From: Gossypium raimondii
Taxonomy: Eukaryota; Streptophyta; Magnoliopsida; Malvales; Malvaceae
Length of the DNA stretch: 64,000 nucleotides
Direction: 5' to 3'
Assembly (NCBI RefSeq): GCF_025698545.1
Contig: NC_068571.1
Coordinates: 45,851,733-45,915,732, forward strand
Of this stretch, positions 34,726-45,341 are shown in pieces (position 1 is the first letter of the stretch; each line of letters begins with the position of its first letter). The notes under the pieces are model-generated. The model was not told where the DNA came from. It saw nothing but the letters and a program-made list of their open reading frames with translations, and ran no database searches. The position numbers were made by a program, and so were the translations under genes.

Positions 34726-35750
34726 GGAAAGTGCATTAGTGTCACACCCCCTACGTTGGTAGTGCTAATTATGCTTATTGGAAAGGTAAGATGACTGCCT
34801 TCATGTAAGGTACTGATGAGCATGTCTGGAGATCTGTTGTGAATGGATGGGAACATCTGTTTACTGAAGAGTCAAAGTATTAAGCCGCCAAAACTTGAGG
34901 CACAATAGACCACTAAAGAAGAGAGGCTAGAAAGTGTTAGTTTGAATTCAAACGTATCTCCAAATGCAAAAGTGCAAGAAACTTAAGATATTCTCCAAAC
35001 AACATACAAATGTATAAATACTATAAAGAGATCAAAACTTCAAATGCTTACTACTAAATTTGAGAATATGAGAATGCGATAGAATGAAACAATAGGAGAA
35101 TTTTATGCCAAATTATGTGACCTGTCTAATTAGGCCTTTGCTTTTGGAGATGAGTATTCTAATGCTAAATTGGTAAAGAAAGTTCTTTGATCATTGCCTA
35201 ATAGATTCAACATCAAGACTATTGCCATTGAGGAAGCCAAAGACATTAATACCATGTGTATTGATGAATTGATTGAATCTCTTCAAACCTTTAAGATCAA
35301 TTTTGATGAAGTAAGGAGGAAAACAACCCGAGAGAAGAATATTAACTTATAAGTGGCAAAGGTTGTGCCCACTGAGTCAGGCACTACCATAGAAGTTTTA
35401 CAAGAACATATTATCTTGCTCACTCAAAAATTTAACAAGACATACAAATTTAAATTAAAACGAAGTCAAATGTTTAACTAGTTCAAGATCTCACAACAAG
35501 GGAAATCTGAATGAGTCACTATCAATGAGGAAACAAACAAAGGCAAAAAGGAAGGAATCCAGTGCCACGAATGCCATGGATTTGGCCAAGTGTGCAAACA
35601 CTATGAAGAAGAAATCTCTTTATGTCACTCGGAGTGATGAAAATTCAAACATTGAATCAGACTTTATCGAGGAACAACTAAGTAACTATATGGCTTTCAC
35701 TTCTAAAGCAAACATAGATGAAAGTGATTGTGATGAAGTCGTAGAATAAA
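34726..35750 (+). mobile_element. Ty1/copia gag fossil
   Basis: The sequence resembles the gag start of copia elements ('GsANYAYWKgKMtAFM'), the UBN2 domain in the middle, and a degenerate zinc-knuckle region near 35.55 kb. The protease and later parts are missing, and no 3' LTR was seen. Broken several times and old. Its gag is of a different subgroup from the fossil at the left edge. Confidence 0.7.
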
Positions 35751-35759
35751 TTTGAGAGG

Positions 35760-37080
35760 GTTTGGGTTAAATTATTAGGCACAAAAAATGAGCTTAGACA
35801 AAAAAATTTAAGTTCATTTAAAATATTGACCAAGATTGGGCTTGAATGTTAAAACAAAAACGAGCTTGGGCTAGTTAACTTGTAACAGTGAAAACCCAAT
35901 TTAATAACCAAACAAAACAGTAAAAGAAGAAGATGAGAAGAAGACGAAGAGAAGAAATGGAGATGCCGAAACAATAAAAATCATCGGAGATCCAAACTTT
36001 TACTTCTTCATCGTTTAATTCACCCCTCCCAACTTCCAGTCGCTTAACCTGGTGAAGAAGAGCTTCCAATCGAATATGCTTCACACGCCAATTTCGATTA
36101 TTTCTTTTCTGAGATTGGAGTTTTCTGGATTTGGATTCCGATTTGATTAGAAATTAGTTTTCAAATGGCATATTTTCTTCATCTGAATAAAACCTATTCT
36201 AGAAAGAGCTTGAAGGAGAAATGAAAACTCGACTCATTATGGTCATGGAAGATTTGACAAAAACAATATATTCGAATGATGAGTTTTTTTGAGTAAAGAT
36301 TTAGCTTTTTTTTTTTTTTTATCTTTTATGTTAATTGATGAAGGAGATGAAATTTTAATTTTTTGGGGGGATTTCTTGTTTTTTTTTTTAATCTTATGTT
36401 CTTTATTCAAAAAAGAAAATAGCTCCAATTTCTAAGTTTGTTCTATAACTATCTCAAGTTCTGGCCTTCTATTCATCAATTCCCACACAAAACTTTGGTC
36501 GGATTTGAACTAATCTCATTTCAACCTTAAGTACTTGGATCCAAAAGTTCTAAGCTTTTCTGAGAAAAATTTGGGTTTTCTTTTTCTTTTTTTTTTTCAG
36601 GTTAATCAATGAAGAAGATGATATTTGGACACTGATTGAGAGGAGGATCATTCCCTGTTAATTTGTGCTCTTACAGGTTATGGGTTTTTCTTTTCTATAT
36701 GAAGAAGAGATGAAATCAGAGACAAGAATATGAAGAATTTTAATTTTTGGGTTAATGATTTAATGGGTTATTATTATTATTGTAGAATAGAGATGAAAAG
36801 AAATTTATGGGTTAATGATGATTTTATGGGTTTTAATTTTTGGGTTAATGGAAGTTTTTTAAATTTCTCTTAATGAATTTTTAGGGTAATTTTTTTTTTC
36901 TCTTCTTCTACTGTCTAGCTAGGCAGCAAACCGTCCAACTGGCCAGTTAAATGCCAACAAGGAGTCGGTTAAATGCCAACAGAAAAATGGTTAGTAGTAC
37001 TGATTTGATATTTTTTGAAAGTTGAGTGGCTTTTTGTCGTTAAGATTAAAGTTGAGTTACTGTTGATGTAATTTACCAAA
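35760..37080. other. Intergenic region with one lone Mutator-type MITE terminus
   Basis: At the right edge (about 36990-37075) the complement reads GGTAAATTACATCAACAGTA then ACTCAACTTTAATC, like one terminus of the MITE family at 17.6-18.5 kb; the opposite terminus was not found. The rest is T-rich sequence with no gene. Confidence 0.4.
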
Positions 37081-37123
37081 AAAAACCTCAAAACCGAAGG
37101 TCATCTAACTTCAAATTTTCGCC

Positions 37124-37429
37124 TTGTTTCTCTTTTCTTCCTTTTTCCCCGCCTCGCTCCTGCGCCGCTCAGCCCTTGCTCCACCACCCAGCTGCACCGC
37201 CTTGCTCATTTGTGTGCTGCCGCTCTCAGCTCGTCACCACAGCCAGCCGGCCATCGTCCCGCCGCTGCACCTGCTCCAGACCGCCACTGCCTTCTCACGC
37301 TCCTGCTCCAGGCCGCCCTGCCTAGCTCGCCTGCCATCGTTCCGCCACTTCCCAGCTTGTCACCACATCCTGTCGATCACAGCAGCAGCTTGTTGCACCG
37401 ACAGTTGTAGCCTCCCGACCCTGCTTCAG
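37124..37429 (+). other. GC-rich segment, possible 5'-UTR exon of the ligase gene
   Basis: An island of about 300 bp with C-rich, CCGCC- and GCTGC-rich sequence in otherwise AT-rich DNA. It ends CTGCTTCAG|GTAACT, a good donor at 37430, and the next acceptor in the right place is at 39124, before the ligase start codon. As an open frame it would not join the downstream exon in phase, so it is better read as an untranslated exon. It may instead be part of an LTR-retrotransposon leader, since such GC-rich tracts occur there. Confidence 0.4.
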
Positions 37430-38629
37430 GTAACTGCTATTTCCTGTTTAATATATTTGTTTTATTATTACGGGTAAAGAGAAAAGAATTGTGCATTTGT
37501 TTATTTTGGGATAATCGCATGCCAAGTCCCTCGTTGTTTTGGATGCTTATAATTGGGTCTTTGGTGCTAATTTTTCAATACCGATAATTTTGTCCTTGAT
37601 TTAAGTTATGATTTATTTTCAAATAGGTAAAATATGATCTATATGGTGTCCGATCTTGTGTTATTAATGCTTTAGCATATTTAGCTCAGTTTGAAATTGC
37701 ATGATTTGAATTGATGACAGTTTTTTATATGGACTCTTTAAATCAGAGAAATTTCACTAGTATCCAGCCACAATAAGGATTTCGTTGTTGAAAATTGAAG
37801 TATTTTGGGTTCTCCGGCGATGGAACATGGTTTTACAGAAAAGGGAAACAGAGAATAAAAAACCTTTCGTTTTTTAGAGAAATTTTTATAGTTGTGTATG
37901 AACTTTCCCATGTTTTATTTTATTTTATTTTTTAAAATGGAGATCCTAATCTCCTGCGTTTTCAATTCAATTAAACTTTAAAATTATTTATTTTCTATTT
38001 TTCTTTGCCTTTTAAAATATCATTTTTATATCTCTCAGTTTCTTTGAACTCTTAAAATTTTGAAATTGCGTAAGTGCCTGTTAAATCCCTCTATTTCCCA
38101 CATTGTCACTAATTCTAAGATTTCATATTTTAATTATCTTGGTAATGTCATTTTCTTTGACATATGTGGTTTGTATGATTAATATGTACAATAAGTATGG
38201 TTTATTGAAATAAGCATGATGTATTGAAATTATATATGGTATGTATGACTCTTATCTATGTAATGCATGATATATATATGATGATGATAGTAAATTTTTT
38301 TAGAATGATAAGCATGATAATTTATATTTTATTTATGAATGTCTTGAGGTTAATATTATTTTATGTATATCTCTATGTAATTTTTTATACATTTATGCAT
38401 ACCTTGTGTTTATTCTTATTTATTATTTTATAACATTGTTTGTATATTGTCATATGTATTTTTATGGATATTTTTATGTATATTTTCACTGATAAATTTG
38501 TATATATTTTTATGTGTAATTTCATGAGTAATTTTATATGTATATGATATATGATTTTTTGTTTTATGAATAATGATTTATGACATGTGTATTAGCATGT
38601 ATATTCTGTAAATTCGTTGTAAAAATGGC

Positions 38630-38950
38630 TAAGTTAAAATGGAGTCACTAATTTAGAAAGATTTGGATAAAAACTTAGAAGCCCTAACAAAAATGTTATA
38701 AGATAAGGTGATACTGTCTTAGGGCAGGCGTTGTAGGGGTGCTAATTCTTCCCTACACATAACCATGTTCCTGAACTTAAATCTGGTAATGTAGACCGAG
38801 TGCATTCTTTTAGGATTTTCCTTAATCTAATTCTAAAACGAGTAGATTCATAAGTGGCTAACCGTACGTAGCCTAAAATTGATTAGTGGTGACTCTAATT
38901 TTGATTTTCGCGTCTAGCATTTCGAATTCACTTTCAACACATTATAACAG
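38630..38950 (+). mobile_element. Possible gypsy-type LTR retrotransposon relic within intron 1
   Basis: The stretch contains 'ggcgttgtaggggtgctaat', 'cttccctacacataacc' and 'agtggtgactct', a set of phrases that recurs near the LTR ends of plant Tat/Ogre-type gypsy elements. No second LTR, primer site or coding part is visible. Old and broken; its limits are uncertain. Confidence 0.35.
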
Positions 38951-39206
38951 TTCTAATGTTCTTGTTATTGTCCTTTAACTGATTAGCACATTTGGATTTT
39001 CAAAGATGATAATTCTGACCCAAATTTCTGGTTAGGAACAATTAATCCCATTTTCTTCATTCATGTAAAATTTCCCACTTTTGTTCTTTAAAGAACACGT
39101 TGTTTATCCTGTTGGGTGAAACAGGGAATCACGGGCATCCTTTGTTGTGTCTGTTTCTTACAGGGGAAAAGAAAACCCGACCTGGAATTCAGGTTCTGAT
39201 TCTAAA

Positions 39207-42146
39207 ATGCTTATCCCTCAGACCAAAAACATTGGCCTTCCATTGATGAATCTTATGAGATTCAAAGGTTTGCCCATTTTGCAGCAACTTCATATAGAGG
39301 AACAACTACTTCGAACTTCATCGGAGAATTGGTGCATGGTCAATGATGGAACTAATGATCCTACCATTGTAATGGGTGTGTCAGGGTAAGATATTTCATT
39401 ATTTTGTGTTCATCTTTCTGTTAACCTTCATTTGCCTTCTTTCCTTTTTGAATTTGTGCTCTTTAATATGTTAATATTCAGTCAACTTAGCTGTATTTTG
39501 TTGAATGGCCATTAGTCATTAGCTCCACTTGTGTTAGATGTTAACTAGGAAGCTAGCTTTCCAGCTTTGAACATCAATGAAGATTTCAATTGAAATGTAT
39601 ATCTCATTTAGGAGTATCCATCAACCCTGGTTGATTGTAGAAATTTGGCATTAGCTCGAGTTTCTAGCTATAAGTTATGTCACTTGGATGGTAAATCCTT
39701 TATTACTTTATATATATATTCTAATACAAAGGTAAGCAACTAGCTATTCTCAAAGTTGAATTGAGTTAATGGCACTTGGATGGCAGTTGGCTTTAGCTGT
39801 TACCCTATCAGCCTTCTCTTTTAATTTGATAGGTTCAAGAAGAGTATATATTTGTTAAAATATAAATGGCTTCTCAAAGTTTTGTGACCTCACGCTCTCT
39901 CTTGGGCTGCGATATTGTCTGCTTATATTGGACATATGTGATTCATAAGGCTACATAAATATTCTGCATAGGAAACCTGCTGAACTTCTTGAAATTGAAT
40001 CCGTCTTAGACGATCAGGTTCCTGTCATAAGAAGGTTTACTGGGGGAGGTACTGTTATTGTTGACCACGGGACGGTATTTGTCACTTTCATATGCAATAA
40101 AGAAGCAGTTCCTAACTTACAACCATATCCTCGACCAATCATGTCTTGGAGCAGCTCATTATACAGCAAAGTCTTTCAAGGAATTGGTGATTTCCATCTT
40201 CGTGAAAATGGTAAATTAGATGATGGCTTTATCAGATAAATTGCTCTATTTATATCTATTTATATTTTTTATGCCTCTGATAAATTGTTCTTGGCTACGT
40301 AATCTGGAAGCAAAATTCTAGATTCAACATATGCTCTTCACCATTTCAGTTTGTTTATATATCATCCAATGGTGATTACCAAATTTTGGTTGAAGGTTCT
40401 ACACAGAAAATTTATACCCGAGTAGCCTTTCACTGGAGAATATATCCATGCTACTTAAACCAAAGATCAGAACCAGTTCTTGTCATGTATTAATCTTGGA
40501 ATGGATGAGTGGAATGTGTTGAACTTTATTTTTGCCATCTTTTAACTTTTTACTCTTATTGCACGGATATTGCGGAAGTTCCATGTTGTTTAAATCTGTT
40601 TGAGTTGATACTCTTGCATTTGGTATGTTCTGGCTGATGGGCTTGGTAGTATTTTCTTTGCATGTAGAAATTCTTACACTTCAGTTTCTTCCTTTGAATT
40701 ACATTAGAAAATGAAAGAAGTGCTTTTGTTGTCCAACTTACTATGAATGGCTGCATTTTCATTTTTGAAAGAGAAAGAACGGAATTAAAAAAACTGAGCT
40801 AAATTGTCAACTACTTAGAAGGGTACAATGGTGTTTTCAGTTGTGAAATACAAACTAATTTCTCTGAAATTTGGAATCAATTCTGCATATGTCTCATGAC
40901 AAATGACTTGTCTTGTTTTACGACTGATCATGGAATCACTATCGTAAAACATTTTATGAGGAAGTTTGCATTCTTTAACAGTAAACTTTGGGATGTCTTG
41001 TTTTAGATTATGTATTCGGTAACCACAAGTTCGGTGGAAATGCTCAATCCATTACCAAGAATAGGTGGATCCACCACACTTCATTTTTATGGGACTTCAA
41101 TGTCCAGAACATGTCTTACCTAAAGCATCCTAAACGAGCTCCTGCATATCGATCGGTAAGCTAGCAATACATCAATCTCTTGTTTGCTTGTTTATTCATT
41201 TATTTCATACAAGCTTTGTCGAAAAAGATAGTTCACTAGATTTTCCTTCATACCTAGGCTTAGTCTAGCTCTATGCCTCTATCATAATTGTATTGTTGAA
41301 AAAGGGTTCTTCAAAGTAACTTTTTCTTTTTCTCTATCACAAGATTTTCTTGGTTGCCTCGACTCCTCATTTTTCTTGAAGTACCCATAAAAGACACCGG
41401 TGTTCAACACATTTCTAGACATGGGTTTGAGGATATGACCCTGCAAATATATGAGAAAACTTAGAAGTACTTGTTTACACAATACCTTTATCTGACACTC
41501 ACACCCGAGTCCAAGTAACATAGCTTAATAAAATTATATGGTGTCTTCTTTCTCTTGGTTGTATTAATTTCCCATATGCTTAATGATTTGCCATATGTTT
41601 CAATATGAACATTGCATTTGCTACCGTTTTGGATAAACAAGAGCATCAGATGAGTTAGTTTCACGCCAATATAGTCTCTCTTCTTAAGATTTTTTTTTTT
41701 AGTGGGTTGAGTTCATATCCACCTCATGGAGTTTTCTCCTATTATTTCTCACTATTGATTCATAATTAGGTTGTTAAAAACTTCCTTTTCCATCTTATTC
41801 CCACAATCTCTCAACTTCTATCCGATTTTTTTATTTCATTTGAACGCGAACACTAAACAAATATGTTTGATATTTACAACATTGAGTGTGCCATTTTGGA
41901 TACTAATGATCATGCCATCTGTTTTCTCTTTAGGCAAGGAGCCATTTGGACTTCATATGCCGTATGAAGGATTACATGCCGAGGTCAACTTTTATGGATA
42001 AAACCGTGGAGGCAACTGAAACCCAGTTTTCGTTAAGGCCTATCCAATTGGAAGCAATTAGAACTTGCACGGAAGCTGAATTCTGTCCCTCAAGCAGGTT
42101 CCTGACAAATGAAGAATTGGAGGCAGCAGCTGTTGCTCTGCAATAG
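39207..42146 (+). CDS. Lipoate/octanoate protein ligase-like protein (biotin/lipoate A/B ligase family)
   Basis: Four coding exons, 39207-39385, 39972-40210, 41007-41155 and 41934-42146, all with GT-AG introns and consistent phases, give 259 residues. The protein starts MLIPQTKNIGLPLMNLMRF. It carries the LplA/LipB fold signatures: 'VIRRFTGGGTVIVD' (the RR-x-GGG loop that binds the lipoyl- or octanoyl-AMP), 'HGTVFVTFI', and 'GNHKFGGNAQSI' with the conserved lysine before GGNAQ. The C-terminal half includes 'RWIHHTSFLWDF'. The best match I know is Arabidopsis At3g29010, which starts at the same place. The start is chosen for that reason; upstream in-frame codons to 39126 are probably leader. 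Lipoylation would serve the glycine decarboxylase and 2-oxoacid dehydrogenases; localisation is unclear because no transit peptide is obvious. Confidence 0.88.
41351..41525 (+). repeat. Dispersed repeat copy A (SINE-like) in intron 4 of the ligase gene
   Basis: About 175 bp sharing the phrases TTTTTCTTGAAGTACCC, GAGAAAACTTAGAA and GAGTCCAAGTAACATAG with a second copy at 46345-46534. The unit is AC-rich with repeated 'gacact' and 'caacac' words. I recall the family as common in cotton, but it has no clear pol III promoter, so the class is open. Confidence 0.6.
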
Positions 42147-42199
42147 TGAAGCAGTTTGCAGGTCTGCATGATTTTTCTCAAGATTATCATGATTAATGA

Positions 42200-43550
42200 G
42201 GTAAATCCGAACGAAAGCTGTATAAGTTTAATCAAAATATTTCATTGCTTGGAAACTGGAATTTTATCAATTAACGCCTATGTTCATCATCAGCCATGGC
42301 AGTGAATGGCATTGAAAGAAATGTTGTTTCCAGTTGAAAATGAATAAATTGGACTGTGACAGCATGTAAGGGAATCGTCTTTCACAATCAATTGTTACGA
42401 TTTCTGCCTCTTCTTGGTTCTATATTTGAGTTGATGATCCAAAAATATCTATGATCTACGGATGATGTGGGGAAAATGACATGGTACAAAAAGATATCGT
42501 GTTATCTGTATATTTTTAATATTTGTATTCAATATATTATTTTTAAATATAAAGGAAATCTTAAAAATATTCTTTGACACTCCCTTCTAGTTTAAGAACC
42601 TAAAAGTTCAAAAAAAAATTTTAAACATCAATAGAAAATTCTCATTTGTTTTTTCTTTTAGATTTCAATATTTTTTTAATGAAACAAATTTAAACATCAT
42701 AAATCTATAAATCAAAATTCAAATAGTTTTCTTTTCCGATTGTTGACATTGGCCATTAGACCTAAGGTATGTTTATTTATTTGTCAATGGATATTGATTC
42801 ACTGTATTGATTGTCAAGCCATTGTTTAGGGCTTGTTAGTCGGACTCTTTTTTAAAAAAAAGTTAGTGACTTAAATAAATTATTTTGAATAATTTATTAA
42901 CTCAAATGAAAACTTTCAAATAATTTAATGATCTTGAATATGATTTACCAAAAAAATATAGAGTTTATATACCATAAACACAAAAGGAAGTGTAGTTTTC
43001 AAAATGATGTTTCTTAAATTTGCATTTAAAAAGTTCTAAAAGGTTTAATATTTTTGACCGTTGTACCATAGTTAAATTATCACTTTAATGCTTATACAAT
43101 CTTATTATCGGTTTGGTCTTTATTTTCCATTACCCTCATTGTTTACTTTCATTTAAAAGAAAAGATTGATTAACTCATTTGGCTCCCATGTTATAACTAA
43201 ATTATCACTTTAATATCAATATAAAATCTTTTTTATCAATTTAGCCGTTGTATTATTTTTATACATTGATTATTTTTAAAAAAATGAATTCGGATAATTG
43301 ATATCCAATTGAAAACATCCACAAACCAGTTGTAATCTATTTTCTACATTAAGTAAAATACTAAAATTAAAATATTATAAAAATTTCCAAAATTTTTGTG
43401 CCAAAAAAGAAATTCTAAAATTTGAATCCACAAAATTACATATCTAAAAAAAATCTGGATACGTAAGTTCAATTGAATTTTCGTCATGAAAAAATGATGT
43501 TGCTAAGATGTGATCTGAAAGCCACATGTCATGCAGCTATTGGACAAAAA
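42200..43550. other. Intergenic region between the ligase gene and LHCA4
   Basis: The first 200-300 bp are ligase 3' UTR. The stretch 42860-42955 (AGTGACTTAAAT ... TATGATTTACC) resembles a truncated Mutator-type MITE terminus like those at 17.6-18.5 kb. The remainder is AT-rich. Confidence 0.45.
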
Positions 43551-43555
43551 AGGTC

Positions 43556-43674
43556 CCACGTGGCAGAAAAAAATCTTGCTATCCAAAACTAAAATGGGTC
43601 CCATGTGATCTTTTCTCGGCCAACAACAATAAAGAAAGAGATTTGTGGATATGGCGTCTAGATAATGTGATAAG
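43556..43674 (+). promoter_or_regulatory. LHCA4 light-response elements: G-box and I-box
   Basis: A palindromic G-box CCACGTGG (43556-43563) and an I-box GATAAG (43669-43674, within GATAATGTGATAAG) lie about 300 and 190 bp before the start codon. This G-box plus GATA/I-box pairing is typical of light-induced photosynthesis promoters. An inverted CCAAT box (CTATTGG, about 43537) lies just upstream. No good TATA box is visible, as is common in photosystem I genes. Confidence 0.65.
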
Positions 43675-43864
43675 CCTTAAATTCACATCAACCGTTGGAT
43701 CAACAGCATCAAACAAACCAACCATCGGTATTCACCGTCTAATGACAACCACTTGAATCCCCCTCATGAAATTGAAATACAAAGCTTAATTTAAGCCATG
43801 CATTAAAAACATACCACAGTCACTTTAACCTTGTACACTACTATTACACTTCCGGAAAAAAATC

Positions 43865-44805
43865 ATGGCCACCGTCACGACGCAAGCCTCTGCCGCTGTT
43901 TTCCGGCCATGTGCATCGAAAACACGGTTCCTTACTGGTTCTTCCGGTAAGTTAAACCGAGACGTTTCATTTAAACCAGTGGCTTCTACATCGACTAGCT
44001 CATTCAAAGTTGAAGCAAAGAAAGGGGAGTGGTTACCTGGTCTTCCTTCACCAGCTTACCTCAATGGCAGGTATTGGTATTTCAAACCTGAACCGAATCC
44101 GGAAATTTTTGAATTGTAACATATGATTTTATGAACTAAAGGTGTAAAGAATTTTTGCAGTCTTCCAGGTGATAATGGCTTTGATCCTCTTGGATTGGCT
44201 GAGGACCCTGAGAACTTAAGATGGTATGTACAAGCTGAGCTTGTGAATGGACGTTGGGCTATGTTGGGTGTTGCAGGGATGCTTCTGCCGGAAGTTTTCA
44301 CTAAGATTGGGATAATCAATGCTCCTCAATGGTACGATGCCGGTAAAGCCGAATACTTCGCATCGTCCTCGACCCTGTTCGTTATCGAGTTCATTTTGTT
44401 CCACTATGTGGAGATCAGAAGGTGGCAAGACATCAAGAACCCTGGTTGTGTGAACCAGGACCCTATCTTCAAGCAATACAGCTTGCCCCCTCATGAGTGT
44501 GGTTACCCTGGTAGCATTTTCAACCCCCTCAACTTTGCCCCGACACTTGAAGCCAAGGAAAAGGAGCTTGCCAATGGTATGCATACACACACACACATAC
44601 ACACACACACACACGTATGATGTTCATGTAAAGAATGTGGCTTAATTTTGTGGCGTTTGAATGTGCAGGGAGATTGGCAATGTTGGCATTCTTGGGGTTT
44701 GTAGTTCAACACAATGTGACTGGGAAGGGGCCATTTGAGAACCTGTTGCAGCATCTATCAGATCCATGGCACAACACCATCATCAACACAATCAGAGGTT
44801 ACTAA
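43865..44805 (+). CDS. LHCA4: Photosystem I light-harvesting chlorophyll a/b protein 4 (Lhca4)
   Basis: Three exons, 43865-44070, 44161-44576 and 44669-44805, with GT-AG introns of 90 and 92 bp, give 252 residues. A Ser/Thr-rich transit peptide (about residues 1-50) precedes '[20 protein letters not shown]'. Helix B follows with '[20 protein letters not shown]', then helix C with '[18 protein letters not shown]', and helix A with '[18 protein letters not shown]'. Asn98 in VNGRWAML replaces the His found in most LHC proteins; in Lhca4 this Asn binds the chlorophyll responsible for far-red 'red forms'. Lhca4 pairs with Lhca1 in the thylakoid antenna of photosystem I. The C-terminus continues to '[10 protein letters not shown]'. 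The first intron is short enough for exon 1 to read into it. Confidence 0.96.
44583..44614 (+). repeat. CA microsatellite in LHCA4 intron 2
   Basis: About 14 CA units, interrupted by single T bases, just after the intron donor. It creates false open frames on both strands. Confidence 0.9.
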
Positions 44806-45341
44806 TAAATGGGTTTGAAGTTTGGAGGAGATGTAGCTCAATGTTCCTATATTTTGTAAAGCTTTGAGTGAATGCTTTTTGAAAGCATATTCAATGTAAA
44901 ACAAGGAACTTCTAATGTACAGTGGAACTTCAGATTGCATCTATATATATAACTATATTATCATTATTGCTTATAAACAACAAAATAAGCATCTCAGAGG
45001 ATCATGGATTTGGATTGAAACTAATGACAGTAGAAGTCATGTTTTCATTTTCTATATATAATTTATATACATCTTGAGGGGCTGGGAAGTACTCTAAAAA
45101 ACCCCATGAAAACTGTGTTTAGACAACTAAAAAAGAGGAAAAAAAGAAAAAGAGTTGATATACAGAAGATATAATCATGTATGAGTTACAAAGTTACACT
45201 AAATATACAAGAAACATGTCCAGCAGCAAAAACTGGCTGGGTGAGGGCTTCATGTGCTGTATGTTTCACCTATTCTATCACAAGAAATGACCATGATCCA
45301 TGAAACAGTCAGATTTCGGCGCACGTCTGTCAGTCCTTCAG
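44806..45341. other. Tail-to-tail spacer between LHCA4 and the MADS-box gene
   Basis: Holds the LHCA4 3' UTR (to about 44.9-45.0 kb) and the presumed 3' UTR of the MADS gene on the other strand. The two transcripts may nearly meet. No other feature seen. Confidence 0.5.

Noticed and set aside
35760-35890. 'gagcttgggctag' words resembling hAT subterminal blocks
   Set aside because: No matching terminus or target duplication was found.
44195-44754. Minus-strand frames over LHCA4 exon 2 and the CA repeat
   Set aside because: Antisense of a conserved gene and of a microsatellite (runs of Cys-Val).
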